From Thermococcus thermotolerans (lineage in GTDB: Archaea > Methanobacteriota_B > Thermococci > Thermococcales > Thermococcaceae): a DNA stretch of 64,000 nt. The notes under the pieces are model-generated. The model was not told the origin of the DNA. It saw only the letters and a list, made by a program, of their open reading frames with translations, and made no database searches. The position numbers and the translations under genes were made by a program. Location: positions 1,612,001-1,676,000 of the forward strand of contig NZ_CP102602.1 in the NCBI RefSeq assembly GCF_024707485.1, read 5' to 3'. Shown in pieces: positions 24,107-37,471 of this stretch (position 1 is its first letter; the number at the start of each line of letters is the position of its first letter).

Positions 24107-27100
24107 ATGCCTGAGCTCTACTCACCCGAAATTAAGGCTTACTTTGAATCCCTGCAGCGCGAGATAGACAGGGCCTACGAGGTGGCGAGAAAGGCCCGTG
24201 AGCAGGGCAAAGATCCCAGCCTGGAAGTGGAGGTGCCCCAGGCGACCGACATGGCCGGCCGTGTTGAGAGCCTCGTTGGGCCGAAGGGCGTCGCCGAGAG
24301 AATCAGGGAGCTCGTCAAGGAGTACGGTAAAGAGCTGGCCGCCCTGAAGGTGGTCGATGAGATCATCGGGGGGAAGTTCGGCGACCTCGGGAGCAAGGAG
24401 CGCTACGCTGAACAGGCCGTCAGAACGGCTCTGGCAATCCTCACGGAGGGAATAGTTTCGGCCCCACTGGAGGGAATAGCCGACGTCAAAATCAAGCGCA
24501 ACAGCTGGGACGATAACTCCGAGTATTTAGCCCTCTACTACGCTGGTCCAATCAGGAGCTCCGGCGGAACGGCACAGGCTTTGAGCGTCCTCGTCGGCGA
24601 CTACGTGAGGAAGAAGCTCGGCCTCGACCGCTTCAAGCCCAGTGAGAAGCACATTGAGAGAATGGTCGAGGAGATAGACCTCTACCACCGTGCCGTTACG
24701 AGACTGCAGTATCATCCCGAGGCCGACGAGGTAAGACTCGCCATGAGAAACATCCCCATCGAGATAACCGGTGAAGAAACGGATAAAGTTGAGGTCTCCC
24801 ACAGGGACGTTCCCGGCGTTGAGACCAACCATCTTCGCGGCGGAGCGATTCTCGTTCTGGCCGAGGGTGTCCTCCAAAAGGCTAAGAAGCTCGTCAAGTA
24901 CATCGACAAGATGGGCGTTGAGGGCTGGGACTGGATAAAGGAGTTCGTTGAAGCCAAGGAGAAGGGCAAAAAGGCAGAGGAGTCCAAAGTCGATGAGTCC
25001 AAGGCGGAGGATTCCGGTGCAAAGGAAGAGATCGGGGAGAAAGTTGAGAAGGGCTTCTACTACGAACTCTACGAAAAGTTCAGGGCCAATATCGCCCCCA
25101 ACAAAAAGTACACGAAGGAAATAATCGGGGGCAGGCCGCTCTTCGCCGAGCCCTCAAAGAACGGTGGGTTCAGGCTCAGATACGGCCGCTCCCGTGTCAG
25201 CGGTTTCGCAACTTGGAGTGTCAATCCTGCGACCATGCTGGTTCTGGACGAGTTCATAGCTATTGGAACCCAGATGAAGACGGAAAGGCCCGGCAAGGGC
25301 TGTATCGTGACGCCGGCAACCACCGTGGAAGGCCCGATAGTCCGGCTCAAGGACGGGAGCGTTATTCGCGTGGACGACTACGAGACCGCCCTCAGAATCC
25401 GGGACAAGATTGACGAGATACTCTACGTCGGCGATGCTCTGGTGAACTTCGGCGATTTCGTCGAGAACAACCAGACGCTTTTGCCTGCCAACTACGTCGA
25501 GGAATGGTGGATTCAGGAGTTCGTCAAAGCTATAGCCGAGACCTATGAGGTCGAGCTTAAGCCGTTCTCCGACAACCCGCGCGGGCCCATCGAGGAGGCG
25601 GCGGAGTACATTGAAGTTGACCCGGACTTTCTCGAAGACCTGCTGAAAGACCCCCTCCGTGTGAGGCCGAGCGTTGAGGTTGCGGTGCACCTCTCAAAGG
25701 TCCTGGACGTTCCGTTTCATCCGTACTACACCCTCTACTGGAACACGCTCAAACCTGAGGAAGTCGAGGAGCTTCAGAGGGCCTTGCTGGGGGCTCAAAT
25801 CGAGTGGGACGAGCACATGAAGAACAAGTTCGCGAGGAAGGTGGTTCTGGAGAACGACCCCAAAATCAAGCGCTACCTTGAACTCCTAGGTTTACCTCAC
25901 AGGCTTGAGAGGACAGAGGAGCGGAAGAGGGTCATAGTAATCGATTACCCCTGGAGCGCCGCGCTCCTTACACCCCTTGGCAACCTCGAATGGGAGTTCA
26001 GGGCCAAGCCTTTCCACACCACCATAGACATAATCAACGAGAACAACCGGATAAAGCTCCGTGACAGGGGAATAAGCTGGATAGGCGCGAGAATGGGCAG
26101 GCCGGAGAAGGCCAAGGAGAGGAAGATGAAGCCGCCGGTTCAGGTTCTCTTCCCGATCGGCCTCGCCGGTGGCTCCAGCAGGGACATCAAGAAGGCCGCC
26201 GAGGAGGGAAAGGTAACGAGCGTGGAGATAGCCTTTTTCCGCTGTCCGGAATGTGGCCACACCGGGCCGGAGCATATCTGCCCGCGCTGTGGGACGAGGA
26301 AGGAGCTCCTCTGGCACTGCGCCAAGTGCAACGTCGACTACTCCCAGAACGAGGCAGGGGGCTTTGACTTCCGATGTCCCAAGTGCGGCATGGAGCTGAA
26401 GCCCTACGCGAGGAGAACCATAAAGCCGTCCGAACTGCTCAGGAGGGCTATGGAGAACGTGAAGGTTTACGGCATCGACAAGCTCAAGGGCGTCCAGGGT
26501 ATGACCTCCGGCTACAAGATGGCAGAGCCGCTTGAGAAGGGTCTTTTAAGGGCCAAAAACGACGTTTACGTATTTAAAGATGGCACCATCCGCTTCGATG
26601 CCACAGATGCCCCGATAACCCACTTCAAGCCAAAGGAGATAGGCACGAGCGTTGAAAAGCTTCGCGAACTCGGCTACACCCATGACTTTGAGGGCAAGCC
26701 ACTGGAGCGGGACGACCAGATACTCGAACTCCGCGTTCAGGACGTTATACTGCCCTACGAGGCTGGAAGGTATCTCCTAAAGGTTGCCCGCTTCATAGAC
26801 GACCTCCTTGAGAAGTTCTACGGCCTTCCGAGGTTCTACAACGCCGAGAAGATGGAGGACCTCGTCGGACATCTCGTGATAGGCCTCGCCCCCCACACTT
26901 CAGCGGGAATCATAGGCAGGATAATAGGCTTCTCCGACGTTCTCGTGGGCTATGCGCACCCGTATTACCACGCCGCGAAGAGGAGGAACTGTGACGGCGA
27001 CGAGGACGCTGTAATGCTCCTCCTCGACGCCCTGCTCAACTTCAGCAAGTACTATCTGCCCGAGAAGCGCGGAGGCAAGATGGACGCGCCTTTAGTCGTT

Positions 27101-27997
27101 ACCACCCGCCTCGATCCAAGAGAGGTGGACAGCGAGGTTCATAACATGGACGTCGTCCGCTACTATCCGCTGGAATTCTACAGCGCGACCTACGAGATGA
27201 AGTCCCCGAAGGAGATCAAGTTCATCGAGCGCGTCGAGGACAGGCTCGGCAGGCCGGAGATGTACGAGGGCCTGAAGTTCACCCATGATACAGATGACAT
27301 CGGCCTCGGCCCGAAGATGAGCCTGTACAAACAGCTCGGCGACATGGTGGAGAAGGTCGAGCGCCAGCTCGCCCTGGCGGAGCGCATAAGGGCGGTTGAC
27401 GAACACCACGTGGCCGAGACGATAATCAACTCCCACTTGGTTCCCGACCTGAGGGGCAACCTTAGGAGCTTCACGAGGCAGGAGTTTAGGTGTGTTAAAT
27501 GCAACACCAAATACAGAAGGCCCCCGCTGACAGGTAAGTGTCCCAAGTGCGGCGGGAAGATAGTCCTCACGGTCAGCAAAGGGGCTATAGAGAAGTACCT
27601 TCCGACCGCCAAGATGCTGGTCACGAAGTACAACGTGCTCGACTACACGAGGCAGAGGATATGCCTGACTGAGAAGGACATCAAGACCCTCTTCGAGAAC
27701 GTCTTTCCCGAGAGGCAGAGGACGCTCATGGGCTTCTCGGCCGACGTCTGCGAGAAGATGATAAAGGCAAGAACCGGTAAGTCCAACGGCAAAAACGGCT
27801 ACCTTGATGAACTTAAGGCGAACGGAAAGCTCAAGAAGAGTTCCAAACCCGAGAAAAAGAAGGAATCTAAAGCCTCTAAGCGCTCCGAGAAGAAGATAAA
27901 GCCATCACAAGGGTTCGAGAAAGCAGTCAAGAAGGAAAAGGCTGCCATGAAGAAGAAAAAGAAGGGCATAAGTCTCGACGAGTTCTTCGGCTCTTAG
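24107..27997 (+). CDS. polC: DNA polymerase D large (catalytic) subunit DP2
   Basis: 1296 residues, the two-barrel polymerase of family D. Recognisable segments: YYAGPIRSSGGTAQALSVLV near the N-terminus, catalytic-type ARRNCDGDEDAVMLLLDALL region with acidic residues (about 960-980), a zinc ribbon CPECGHTGPEHICPRCG then CAKCN...CPKCG, a second one CVKCNTKYRRPPLTGKCPKC, and a Lys-rich tail ending with the PCNA-binding peptide ISLDEFF (last 9 residues ISLDEFFGS). A low-complexity Glu/Lys stretch lies near residues 285-310. No intein, unlike Pyrococcus horikoshii and abyssi. GGTGAT precedes the ATG. Confidence 0.96.
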   Translation: MPELYSPEIKAYFESLQREIDRAYEVARKAREQGKDPSLEVEVPQATDMAGRVESLVGPKGVAERIRELVKEYGKELAALKVVDEIIGGKFGDLGSKERYAEQAVRTALAILTEGIVSAPLEGIADVKIKRNSWDDNSEYLALYYAGPIRSSGGTAQALSVLVGDYVRKKLGLDRFKPSEKHIERMVEEIDLYHRAVTRLQYHPEADEVRLAMRNIPIEITGEETDKVEVSHRDVPGVETNHLRGGAILVLAEGVLQKAKKLVKYIDKMGVEGWDWIKEFVEAKEKGKKAEESKVDESKAEDSGAKEEIGEKVEKGFYYELYEKFRANIAPNKKYTKEIIGGRPLFAEPSKNGGFRLRYGRSRVSGFATWSVNPATMLVLDEFIAIGTQMKTERPGKGCIVTPATTVEGPIVRLKDGSVIRVDDYETALRIRDKIDEILYVGDALVNFGDFVENNQTLLPANYVEEWWIQEFVKAIAETYEVELKPFSDNPRGPIEEAAEYIEVDPDFLEDLLKDPLRVRPSVEVAVHLSKVLDVPFHPYYTLYWNTLKPEEVEELQRALLGAQIEWDEHMKNKFARKVVLENDPKIKRYLELLGLPHRLERTEERKRVIVIDYPWSAALLTPLGNLEWEFRAKPFHTTIDIINENNRIKLRDRGISWIGARMGRPEKAKERKMKPPVQVLFPIGLAGGSSRDIKKAAEEGKVTSVEIAFFRCPECGHTGPEHICPRCGTRKELLWHCAKCNVDYSQNEAGGFDFRCPKCGMELKPYARRTIKPSELLRRAMENVKVYGIDKLKGVQGMTSGYKMAEPLEKGLLRAKNDVYVFKDGTIRFDATDAPITHFKPKEIGTSVEKLRELGYTHDFEGKPLERDDQILELRVQDVILPYEAGRYLLKVARFIDDLLEKFYGLPRFYNAEKMEDLVGHLVIGLAPHTSAGIIGRIIGFSDVLVGYAHPYYHAAKRRNCDGDEDAVMLLLDALLNFSKYYLPEKRGGKMDAPLVVTTRLDPREVDSEVHNMDVVRYYPLEFYSATYEMKSPKEIKFIERVEDRLGRPEMYEGLKFTHDTDDIGLGPKMSLYKQLGDMVEKVERQLALAERIRAVDEHHVAETIINSHLVPDLRGNLRSFTRQEFRCVKCNTKYRRPPLTGKCPKCGGKIVLTVSKGAIEKYLPTAKMLVTKYNVLDYTRQRICLTEKDIKTLFENVFPERQRTLMGFSADVCEKMIKARTGKSNGKNGYLDELKANGKLKKSSKPEKKKESKASKRSEKKIKPSQGFEKAVKKEKAAMKKKKKGISLDEFFGS

Positions 27998-28040
27998 TTT
28001 TTCCGTTAATCATATATATCATTATGCCGCTCTTTCTTTG

Positions 28041-28733
28041 ATGGGAATGAACTCAGGGTTCAAATTGCTCCCCAGCGTGGCCTACCTGCGGGTTCAGAGG
28101 CAGGCTTTCATAGGCTATTCTATGCCCCTCGCTGGATGGATAGGTGAGTACCTGGTGAACTACCAGCGGCTTCCGAGGCCGAACTTCCTTGGGAGGGCGA
28201 TGGGAAAACTGGGCTTCCACCTCGCCGGCGAGGAGCGCGATGATAGGTACATCACCCAGTTCTTCACGAAGGGGAGCGTCTCTGTAAGCGCGAGCTGGGA
28301 CGTTGAGAGGGAAAACCTTTTCCTCCAGATAATTCCCCTCCGTTCGAGACTCTCCAGTGGCTTAACGGTCAGAGCGGAGCACATAGAGTTCTACGACCAG
28401 TACGTGGTGAGCATAGAGCCGACCGGTAAACTCCCGCCCGGCGTCAGGGGGATTGGGATAAACGCGCTCATCCTTGAGAAGTTCTATCCGGTCGAGACTC
28501 CCTTCTGGGGAATGCTCCACGAGGACTGGGAGGTTGAGCTAAACCTTCTCGTAATGAAGGACGAGGTCTACGATTCTCTGAGCCGCGATGAGTACCGCTG
28601 TCCGGTCTGCTTCTCGCCCCTGAGCGAGGAGAAGGGAGTTTTGAAGTGCACCACGTGCGGCTTCACCTACGCTCCGGAGACGGACTTCGAGAGGGTAATG
28701 GAAAAGTTCAGCGTGGAGGAGTTTGCGTTTTAG
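28041..28733 (+). CDS. Hypothetical protein with C-terminal zinc ribbon
   Basis: About 230 residues. A soluble N-terminal part (LLPSVAYLRVQRQAFIGYSM, PSFLGRAMG-type segment) and a C-terminal zinc ribbon CPVCFSPLSEEKGVLKCTTC at about residues 190-210. A strong TATA box (CATATATATC, about 28009-28018) lies 25 bp before the ATG, suggesting a nearly leaderless mRNA; ATG 28047 is an alternative. It follows DP2 but with its own promoter. No family recognised. Its last 19 codons' worth of DNA is partly repeated downstream at 28792-28810. Confidence 0.65.
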   Translation: MGMNSGFKLLPSVAYLRVQRQAFIGYSMPLAGWIGEYLVNYQRLPRPNFLGRAMGKLGFHLAGEERDDRYITQFFTKGSVSVSASWDVERENLFLQIIPLRSRLSSGLTVRAEHIEFYDQYVVSIEPTGKLPPGVRGIGINALILEKFYPVETPFWGMLHEDWEVELNLLVMKDEVYDSLSRDEYRCPVCFSPLSEEKGVLKCTTCGFTYAPETDFERVMEKFSVEEFAF

Positions 28734-29206
28734 AAACTTTGCCTTCACAAAGTTGCTCGACAGAGATTCATCAAAGTTTGTGATTCCTTTCAAAAATTCA
28801 ACGTGGAGGACGTTTGTACTCTCAACAGGCATTTTCAGGTAGGAATTCATAATTCAAGGCTACAAAACGCGGGTTTAAACCATTGAAGCCTCCTTCGGAG
28901 GGCAGAGATAGCAAACCCACTTGGATAATGTATTTTCAAAGGAATTCTTCACTAAAAACCACGCGCTCAAAAAAGCAAACCTCTCAAAAGAGCACTTCAC
29001 AGAAGAATCACCAACTTGTCAAACTACGCGCAGGAAGCTTTGGAAAAGGCTCCGTCAAAAGTTGGGAGCTCTTGAAATATGGAAAATCGCTTCCAAAGGG
29101 GAACTTGGGAGAAAGCTACGAACTTGATAAATCCCTGCCGGGCGACTTTGCTGGGGTAACTTTTCACTAAACTTTATAAGCCTCTTCTCGGCTTTTTCTA
29201 TCGGGC
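28734..29206. other. Intergenic region with a hairpin and a 3' gene-end echo
   Basis: About 470 bp. The hairpin AACTTTG (28735-28741)/CAAAGTT (28748-28754) directly follows the stop codon and may be a terminator. 28792-28810 repeats 28702-28720 (17 of 19 bp), that is the end of the preceding gene. A second small hairpin (CCTCC-TTC-GGAGG) lies near 28890-28905. Frames of 60-95 codons exist on the plus strand at 28883-29170 but lack a good ribosome binding site and are not called. The TATA box of the tRNA (about 29171-29178) ends the region. Confidence 0.5.
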
Positions 29207-29282
29207 AGCCCCGTGGTGTAGCGGCCAAGCATGCGGGACTTTGGATCCCGCGACCCGGGTTCGAATCCCGGCGGGGCTACCA
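29207..29282 (+). tRNA. tRNA-Gln (anticodon TTG)
   Basis: 76 nt with encoded CCA. Acceptor stem AGCCCCG (29207-29213) pairs with CGGGGCT (29272-29278), discriminator A, then CCA. The anticodon stem CGGGA/TCCCG holds the 7-nt loop CTTTGGA, giving anticodon TTG (Gln). The T-arm GGGTTCGAATCCC is canonical. No intron. A TATA-like sequence CTTTATAAGC (about 29171-29180) lies upstream. Confidence 0.95.
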
Positions 29283-29360
29283 TTAATTTCTGTTCTGTGG
29301 CCTAAGAAATTTTTGAACGGGCTTGTTTGGACGTGACTGGCTTTAAAAGTTAGAAAAGGC

Positions 29361-30576
<1,216 letters not shown>

Positions 30577-30646
30577 GGGGGAAACTTAGGCGAAGGAACC
30601 AATAAGCTTTTTTATTCGCTGAGAAGATTTCCGTGGAGGTGGTTGA

Positions 30647-31834
30647 ATGAGGCGGTTCATGGCGTTCATGCTCATCATCTTTCTCCTCACTCCTCTCATC
30701 GGTGAGGTCAGTGCGGTCGACGACCCGCAACCCCTTTTCAGGATGGAGATGACCATTACCGTGGCCCGAGTTAAGGTCGAGAACACCTCTACCTGGATGG
30801 GAACCTTCAAGATATACGTGGTTCTGAAGGATCCCGGCTATCGGGCGTACTTCGACTATCTGGTAGCCAACAACAGCACGAAGGCCAATGAGGAGTTTGC
30901 GAGCTTGGTGAAGCAACTGGTTTACGACAACATGAAAGACAACCTTGAGAAGAAGTTTGAGGCCGCCAACATGAGCAGCACCATATACCTCCCCTCCGGA
31001 GGGCCCGTCAGGGTTCTCGACAACTGGTCGGCCGTCGTGACCTTTGCAGTTGCGAACTTCCTTGTGGGCGATGGAAAGGTGCTCCGGTGCCCTGTGAGCG
31101 GCTTTCTGGACTTTGTTTACAGAGGACACGTTTTCGACTACAGCTGGGACAAGCTCACCCTGATTCTCCCCCGCGACTACCAGATAAAGAACCTGGCTCC
31201 CGTTCCAGACGACCTGAGCGATAACGTTGCCGTATGGAAAAACGGAAGCTTTCTCCCAATCATAGAGCTGTACACCCCAGTGTATTCCTACGTGCTGTTC
31301 CTGAACTCGACCCGGAAGGAGATTTCACTCCTCTACGACCCGAAAGAGGGCTACGTCCAGTTCAACGCGACCTTCACCGGTGCCAACGCTACCCCGTCGA
31401 TAATAAACCAGCTCCTGGCCAGCTTCAGAGCCACAATGGACGTTATGAGTATAGACACCAGACAGGAAAACGGTTCGCTGGTCGTTATCGGGGTTGTACG
31501 GCCGGAGGTTGCCTACCAGGAGACGTCCTCTGAAAAGATATGGAAGGCCATGGTGAAGCTTCCGGGGGCTTTTGACAACATCTCCGTCGTCAGGGGCACT
31601 TACGTTCTGGCGCCGGACCACACCCTGATAATAACTGTCACGGAGAAGAAGTCTAACTACAGACTCTACGCCTATGGAATCGCCGTTGTGCTCGTGATAG
31701 CGGCCGTTATCATAGTGAAAAAGAAAGGGGCTAGGAAGGGGTCTGAAACAGCAGAGAAGGAATCGGGTGGGGCTTCTCCACCGGAAACTGGAAAGCAGGA
31801 GCTGTCCCGGGAGCCGGACGGTGGGGGTGAGTGA
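30647..31834 (+). CDS. Cell-surface protein anchored by a C-terminal helix, unknown function
   Basis: 395 residues. Signal peptide MRRFMAFMLIIFLLTPLIGE then VSA; a large extracellular beta-rich region with several N-glycosylation-type NxS/T sites (NNST, NGS, NAT); a membrane helix near 340-360 (YAYGIAVVLVIAAVIIVKKK); and a Glu/Gly/Pro-rich tail of about 30 residues. GGAGGTGGTTG precedes the ATG. It ends directly at the start of the acyl-CoA synthetase gene (31835) and may be co-transcribed with it. No family recognised; a substrate-binding or adhesion role is possible. Confidence 0.65.
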   Translation: MRRFMAFMLIIFLLTPLIGEVSAVDDPQPLFRMEMTITVARVKVENTSTWMGTFKIYVVLKDPGYRAYFDYLVANNSTKANEEFASLVKQLVYDNMKDNLEKKFEAANMSSTIYLPSGGPVRVLDNWSAVVTFAVANFLVGDGKVLRCPVSGFLDFVYRGHVFDYSWDKLTLILPRDYQIKNLAPVPDDLSDNVAVWKNGSFLPIIELYTPVYSYVLFLNSTRKEISLLYDPKEGYVQFNATFTGANATPSIINQLLASFRATMDVMSIDTRQENGSLVVIGVVRPEVAYQETSSEKIWKAMVKLPGAFDNISVVRGTYVLAPDHTLIITVTEKKSNYRLYAYGIAVVLVIAAVIIVKKKGARKGSETAEKESGGASPPETGKQELSREPDGGGE

Positions 31835-33151
31835 ATGGATTTCTTCTTTTATCCCTCCAGCGTTGCGGTATTTGGCTCCTTCAAGAAGGGCGCCATAGCC
31901 TACGAGATTCTCCGGAACATCGTGGAGGGGGGCTTTGAGGGCAAGATAATCCCGGTCAACCCGAAGGGCGGAACCGTTGAGGTCGCCGAGAGGATTCTCC
32001 AAATCCGTGAGAGGCTTGACGAGGCCGTTGATACTGCTATAATCGCCATCCCGGCGAAGTTCGTTCCTTCCCTAATCGATGAAATAGGCCCCCTCATCAG
32101 GGGTGCGGTCGTTATCTCAGCCGGCTTCTCCGAGGTTGGGAACGAGGAGCTTGAACGCGAACTGGTGGAGAAGGCTAGGAGGCACGGCGTTCGCGTTATA
32201 GGCCCCAACTGCGCAGGCATCTTCGGCGTCCACGGGAGGTTCTTCGGTTCCTTCGAGGTCAGGGTTAGGCCCGGTGGGCTGGCATTAATCAGCCAGAGCG
32301 GTGCCTTCGGCGGTGCGGCGTTGGCTATGGGCAACGACGAGGGGATAGGCTTCTCGGCCTTCGTTTCCTATGGAAACGCATCCGACCTGAATGAGAGCGA
32401 CTTCCTTGAGTACTTCGCGGACGACGAAAACACGAAGGTCATCGCCCTCTACATCGAGGGCGTTAAGGACGGCAGGCGGTTCCTAAAGGCCCTCCGCTAC
32501 GCCGCTGGAAGAAAACCGGTCATCATCCTCAAGGCCGGCAAGAGCGCGAGCGGGGCCAAAGCTGCAGCTTCCCACACCGGCTCTTTGGCTGGAAGCTACG
32601 AGATTTATAGGGCGGCATTCAGACAGGCCGGGGCAATCGAGGTCGAGGAAATGGAGGAGCTCTTCGACGCTGCCAAGGCCTTTGAGATGTATTCCAAGGC
32701 AGGAAGGAGGGTCGCGGTAATCACCAACTCCGGCGGCCCGGGTGTTCTGGCAACGGACAAGCTCGAAAGGCTGGGCCTTGAGATTGCAAAGCTGAGCGAG
32801 GAGACCGTCAATGAACTCCGCTTATTCCTTCCGCCCCAGTGCTCGGTGAGGAACCCGATTGACCTGATAGCCGATGCGGACTACGAGCGCTACAGAAAAA
32901 CGATTGAAGTCGTCTGCCGGGACGAAAACGTGGATTCGCTCCTCGTCATCTGCGTGCCGCCGATTTTCATTCCAAGCGAAGAGATAGCGAAGGCGGTAAT
33001 CGAGGCCGAATGCGATAAGCCAGTAATAGTCAACTTTATGGCCGGGGAGCTGGTGGGTGATGGGGTTAGGCTTCTCGAAAGGCATGGACTCAAGAACTTC
33101 CCGACACCGGAGAGGGCCGCCAGGGCACTCTACTGGCTCTCCCTGCGCTGA
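31835..33151 (+). CDS. ADP-forming acyl-CoA synthetase alpha subunit
   Basis: 438 residues: CoA-binding domain (VAVFGSFKKGAIAYEILRNI), succinyl-CoA-ligase-like central domain with ISQSGAFGGA, and catalytic-His segment AASHTGSLAGS, followed by the third domain. This fits the alpha subunit of the archaeal ADP-forming acetyl-CoA or acyl-CoA synthetases, which make ATP from acyl-CoA during peptide and sugar fermentation. The beta (ATP-grasp) subunit is not adjacent. Acyl preference cannot be read from sequence. Length is normal for the family. Confidence 0.88.
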   Translation: MDFFFYPSSVAVFGSFKKGAIAYEILRNIVEGGFEGKIIPVNPKGGTVEVAERILQIRERLDEAVDTAIIAIPAKFVPSLIDEIGPLIRGAVVISAGFSEVGNEELERELVEKARRHGVRVIGPNCAGIFGVHGRFFGSFEVRVRPGGLALISQSGAFGGAALAMGNDEGIGFSAFVSYGNASDLNESDFLEYFADDENTKVIALYIEGVKDGRRFLKALRYAAGRKPVIILKAGKSASGAKAAASHTGSLAGSYEIYRAAFRQAGAIEVEEMEELFDAAKAFEMYSKAGRRVAVITNSGGPGVLATDKLERLGLEIAKLSEETVNELRLFLPPQCSVRNPIDLIADADYERYRKTIEVVCRDENVDSLLVICVPPIFIPSEEIAKAVIEAECDKPVIVNFMAGELVGDGVRLLERHGLKNFPTPERAARALYWLSLR

Positions 33152-33167
33152 TGCTCCTCTCTTTTAA

Positions 33168-35538
<2,371 letters not shown>

Positions 35539-35555
<17 letters not shown>

Positions 35556-36375
35556 TTTTCATTGTATACTTGGGGTACACCTCACTGGTGAAGCGTATGA
35601 ACTTGGCCTTTCTTGGGGAGAGTTTCACGGTTATCTCCGTTTCCGGTTCGAGGTACGTGTAGAACTGGCCGTCGATGGCGAGGATGACCTCCCTTGTAAT
35701 GGCGATGTTTCTGATGTCTATGGTGCTGTACGAGGGCACTATCATGGGCCTTGAGCTCAGGGCTATTGGTGCGAGAGGTGCTATGACCACGACGTCCAGT
35801 CTTGGATCAACGAAGGGTCCGCCCGCGCTCATTGCGTAGCCTGTGGAACCTGTTGGAGTTGAGACTATCAACCCGTCGGCCCTTATCTCGTCGGCCAAGC
35901 CTCCGTCTATGTAGTACTTAAGGTGGATTATCTTTCCGGGGATTCCCGTCAGGACGGCCACCTCGTTGAGCGCGTCCGGCACGGTGTTCTCGCCGTTTAG
36001 GTAGGTCCTCAGTTTTATGCGCTCATCTATGTGGTAATCACCCTCAAGGAGCTTGCTCAGTGCAAAGAACGTCTCGTGGGGCTCCACCTCCGTGAGAAAG
36101 CCGAGGGTCCCCATGTTGATTCCGAGGATGGGTATGTCCTTCTTGGTTCTGTGCTCCACCCGCAGTATCGTCCCATCTCCCCCTATGACGATTATAAAAT
36201 CGACGTCGAAATCCTCAAGCGGGCAGACGTCCTCTTCCTGGAACTCGGGGAGATGCCTGTGGGTCTCGCTGTCGACGCACACCTCGTATCCACTAATCTT
36301 TAAAAAGTCGTAAACTCTATACGCCAGCTTCAGCGCCGCTTCCCTATCCCTTCGGGCAACGATTCCGAACTTCAT
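35539..36375 (-). CDS. nadK: NAD kinase
   Basis: 278 residues with GGDGT at 65-69 (catalytic Asp), the LNEVAVLTG motif (Asn-Glu) and [15 protein letters not shown]. Phosphorylates NAD to NADP using ATP or polyphosphate. Typical archaeal length. The 3' end overlaps the DUF835 gene end (convergent). ATG 36375 follows a GGGTAGT sequence. A TATA-like AATATTTTTGAG sequence lies about 30 bp upstream. Confidence 0.95.
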
Positions 36376-36431
36376 ACTACCCTCTTCCCCGCGAGGCGAT
36401 AGTGCTAACTCAAAAATATTGGAAGTTGGAT

Positions 36432-37469
36432 TTATATCTTTCCCTCTTCCTCGCGGGATTGCCTCTCGGCTCTGACCTTTATGCCGAAGTGCGCCATCAC
36501 TATAGCCCCCGTGAATGTGGGGGCCCAGTAGGAGATGAGCCTCTCAAGGACCGTTGCCGTAACGGCCACTCCCTTCCCTATGCCCAGTAGGACGTACACC
36601 GCGGAGTTTATGGCCTCGATTATCCCGGCCCCTCCCGGGAGAATCATCATCATTCCCACCACTATGCCGATGGTCTGGACGACCATGACGTCGAGGATGC
36701 CTATCGGGTTGTTGATGCTCAGGAATATCAGGTATGACCTGAGGAGAACAAGGAACCAGAAGGCGAAGGAGTACGCCAGAGAGAGTGCAAAGGCGCGCCT
36801 GTGGGTGAGCAGGAACTTGAACTTCTCCTGGAACTGGGGGACGCTGACTTCAACGGCATGAACAAACTTCTCCTCGTACTTGGCGGCCTTTTTCGGCATG
36901 ATCCTTCCAAACTGCCGGTAGACCCAGTAGAGCATGCCCTTGGTCTTCCTTTCGCTGAGAAGTATGCCAACCGTTGCCAGGGTCAGGGCGGCAAAAGCGA
37001 GGTCAAGTACAAACACCGTGATTGTCAGCGTGAACGACCCGAGGCGGTATACGTACACTGTCGCGAGGAAGAGCATGACGACGACTGGGATCACATCAAG
37101 TATCCTGTCGAGCATTATCGTGGCGAAGACGTTGCCGTAGGGTTCTTTGGTATGCTTGGATATGTAGTACATCCTCACCGGCTCGCCGCCGCCCCTTGCC
37201 CCAGGCGTGACGTTGTTCACGAAGATGCCCGCGAAGAGGGCCCCGAGGATCGTCCTGAAGGGAACTCCGATGCCCAGACTGTTCAGGAGAACCCTCCAGC
37301 GGAGGGCCCATATGATGACTGCAGCTATGTAAACCAGAACCGCCAGGAGGAAGTAGTCGGCCCTCGCGTTCCTGAGTATCGCCATGACCTCCCCTATCCC
37401 GGCCCACCAGAGGAGGAGTGCTATTATCGCCAGACCCAGGCCCAGGAGGGAATACTTCCTCCAGTCCAT
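36432..37469 (-). CDS. Flippase-like membrane protein (UPF0104 / AglD-like)
   Basis: 345 residues with about eight hydrophobic helices starting [20 protein letters not shown]. Motif regions [20 protein letters not shown] and [20 protein letters not shown] are hallmark segments of the YbhN/LPG-synthase TM family, also seen in AglD. Members are linked to lipid or dolichol-sugar flipping. ATG 37469 has AGGTG upstream; the long upstream ORF is out of a real frame. It follows the methyltransferase gene (37472) by 2 bp, so it is probably translated from the same mRNA. The C-terminus has a charged, Glu/Arg-rich end. Confidence 0.82.
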   Translation of the reverse strand: MDWRKYSLLGLGLAIIALLLWWAGIGEVMAILRNARADYFLLAVLVYIAAVIIWALRWRVLLNSLGIGVPFRTILGALFAGIFVNNVTPGARGGGEPVRMYYISKHTKEPYGNVFATIMLDRILDVIPVVVMLFLATVYVYRLGSFTLTITVFVLDLAFAALTLATVGILLSERKTKGMLYWVYRQFGRIMPKKAAKYEEKFVHAVEVSVPQFQEKFKFLLTHRRAFALSLAYSFAFWFLVLLRSYLIFLSINNPIGILDVMVVQTIGIVVGMMMILPGGAGIIEAINSAVYVLLGIGKGVAVTATVLERLISYWAPTFTGAIVMAHFGIKVRAERQSREEEGKI

Positions 37470-37471
37470 GG

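Noticed and set aside
24107-27997. Possible intein in DP2
   Set aside because: The reading frame is collinear with intein-free DP2 and I see no splice motifs.
28883-29170. 95- and 68-codon frames before the tRNA
   Set aside because: Basic low-complexity peptides without promoter or ribosome binding site; likely chance frames.
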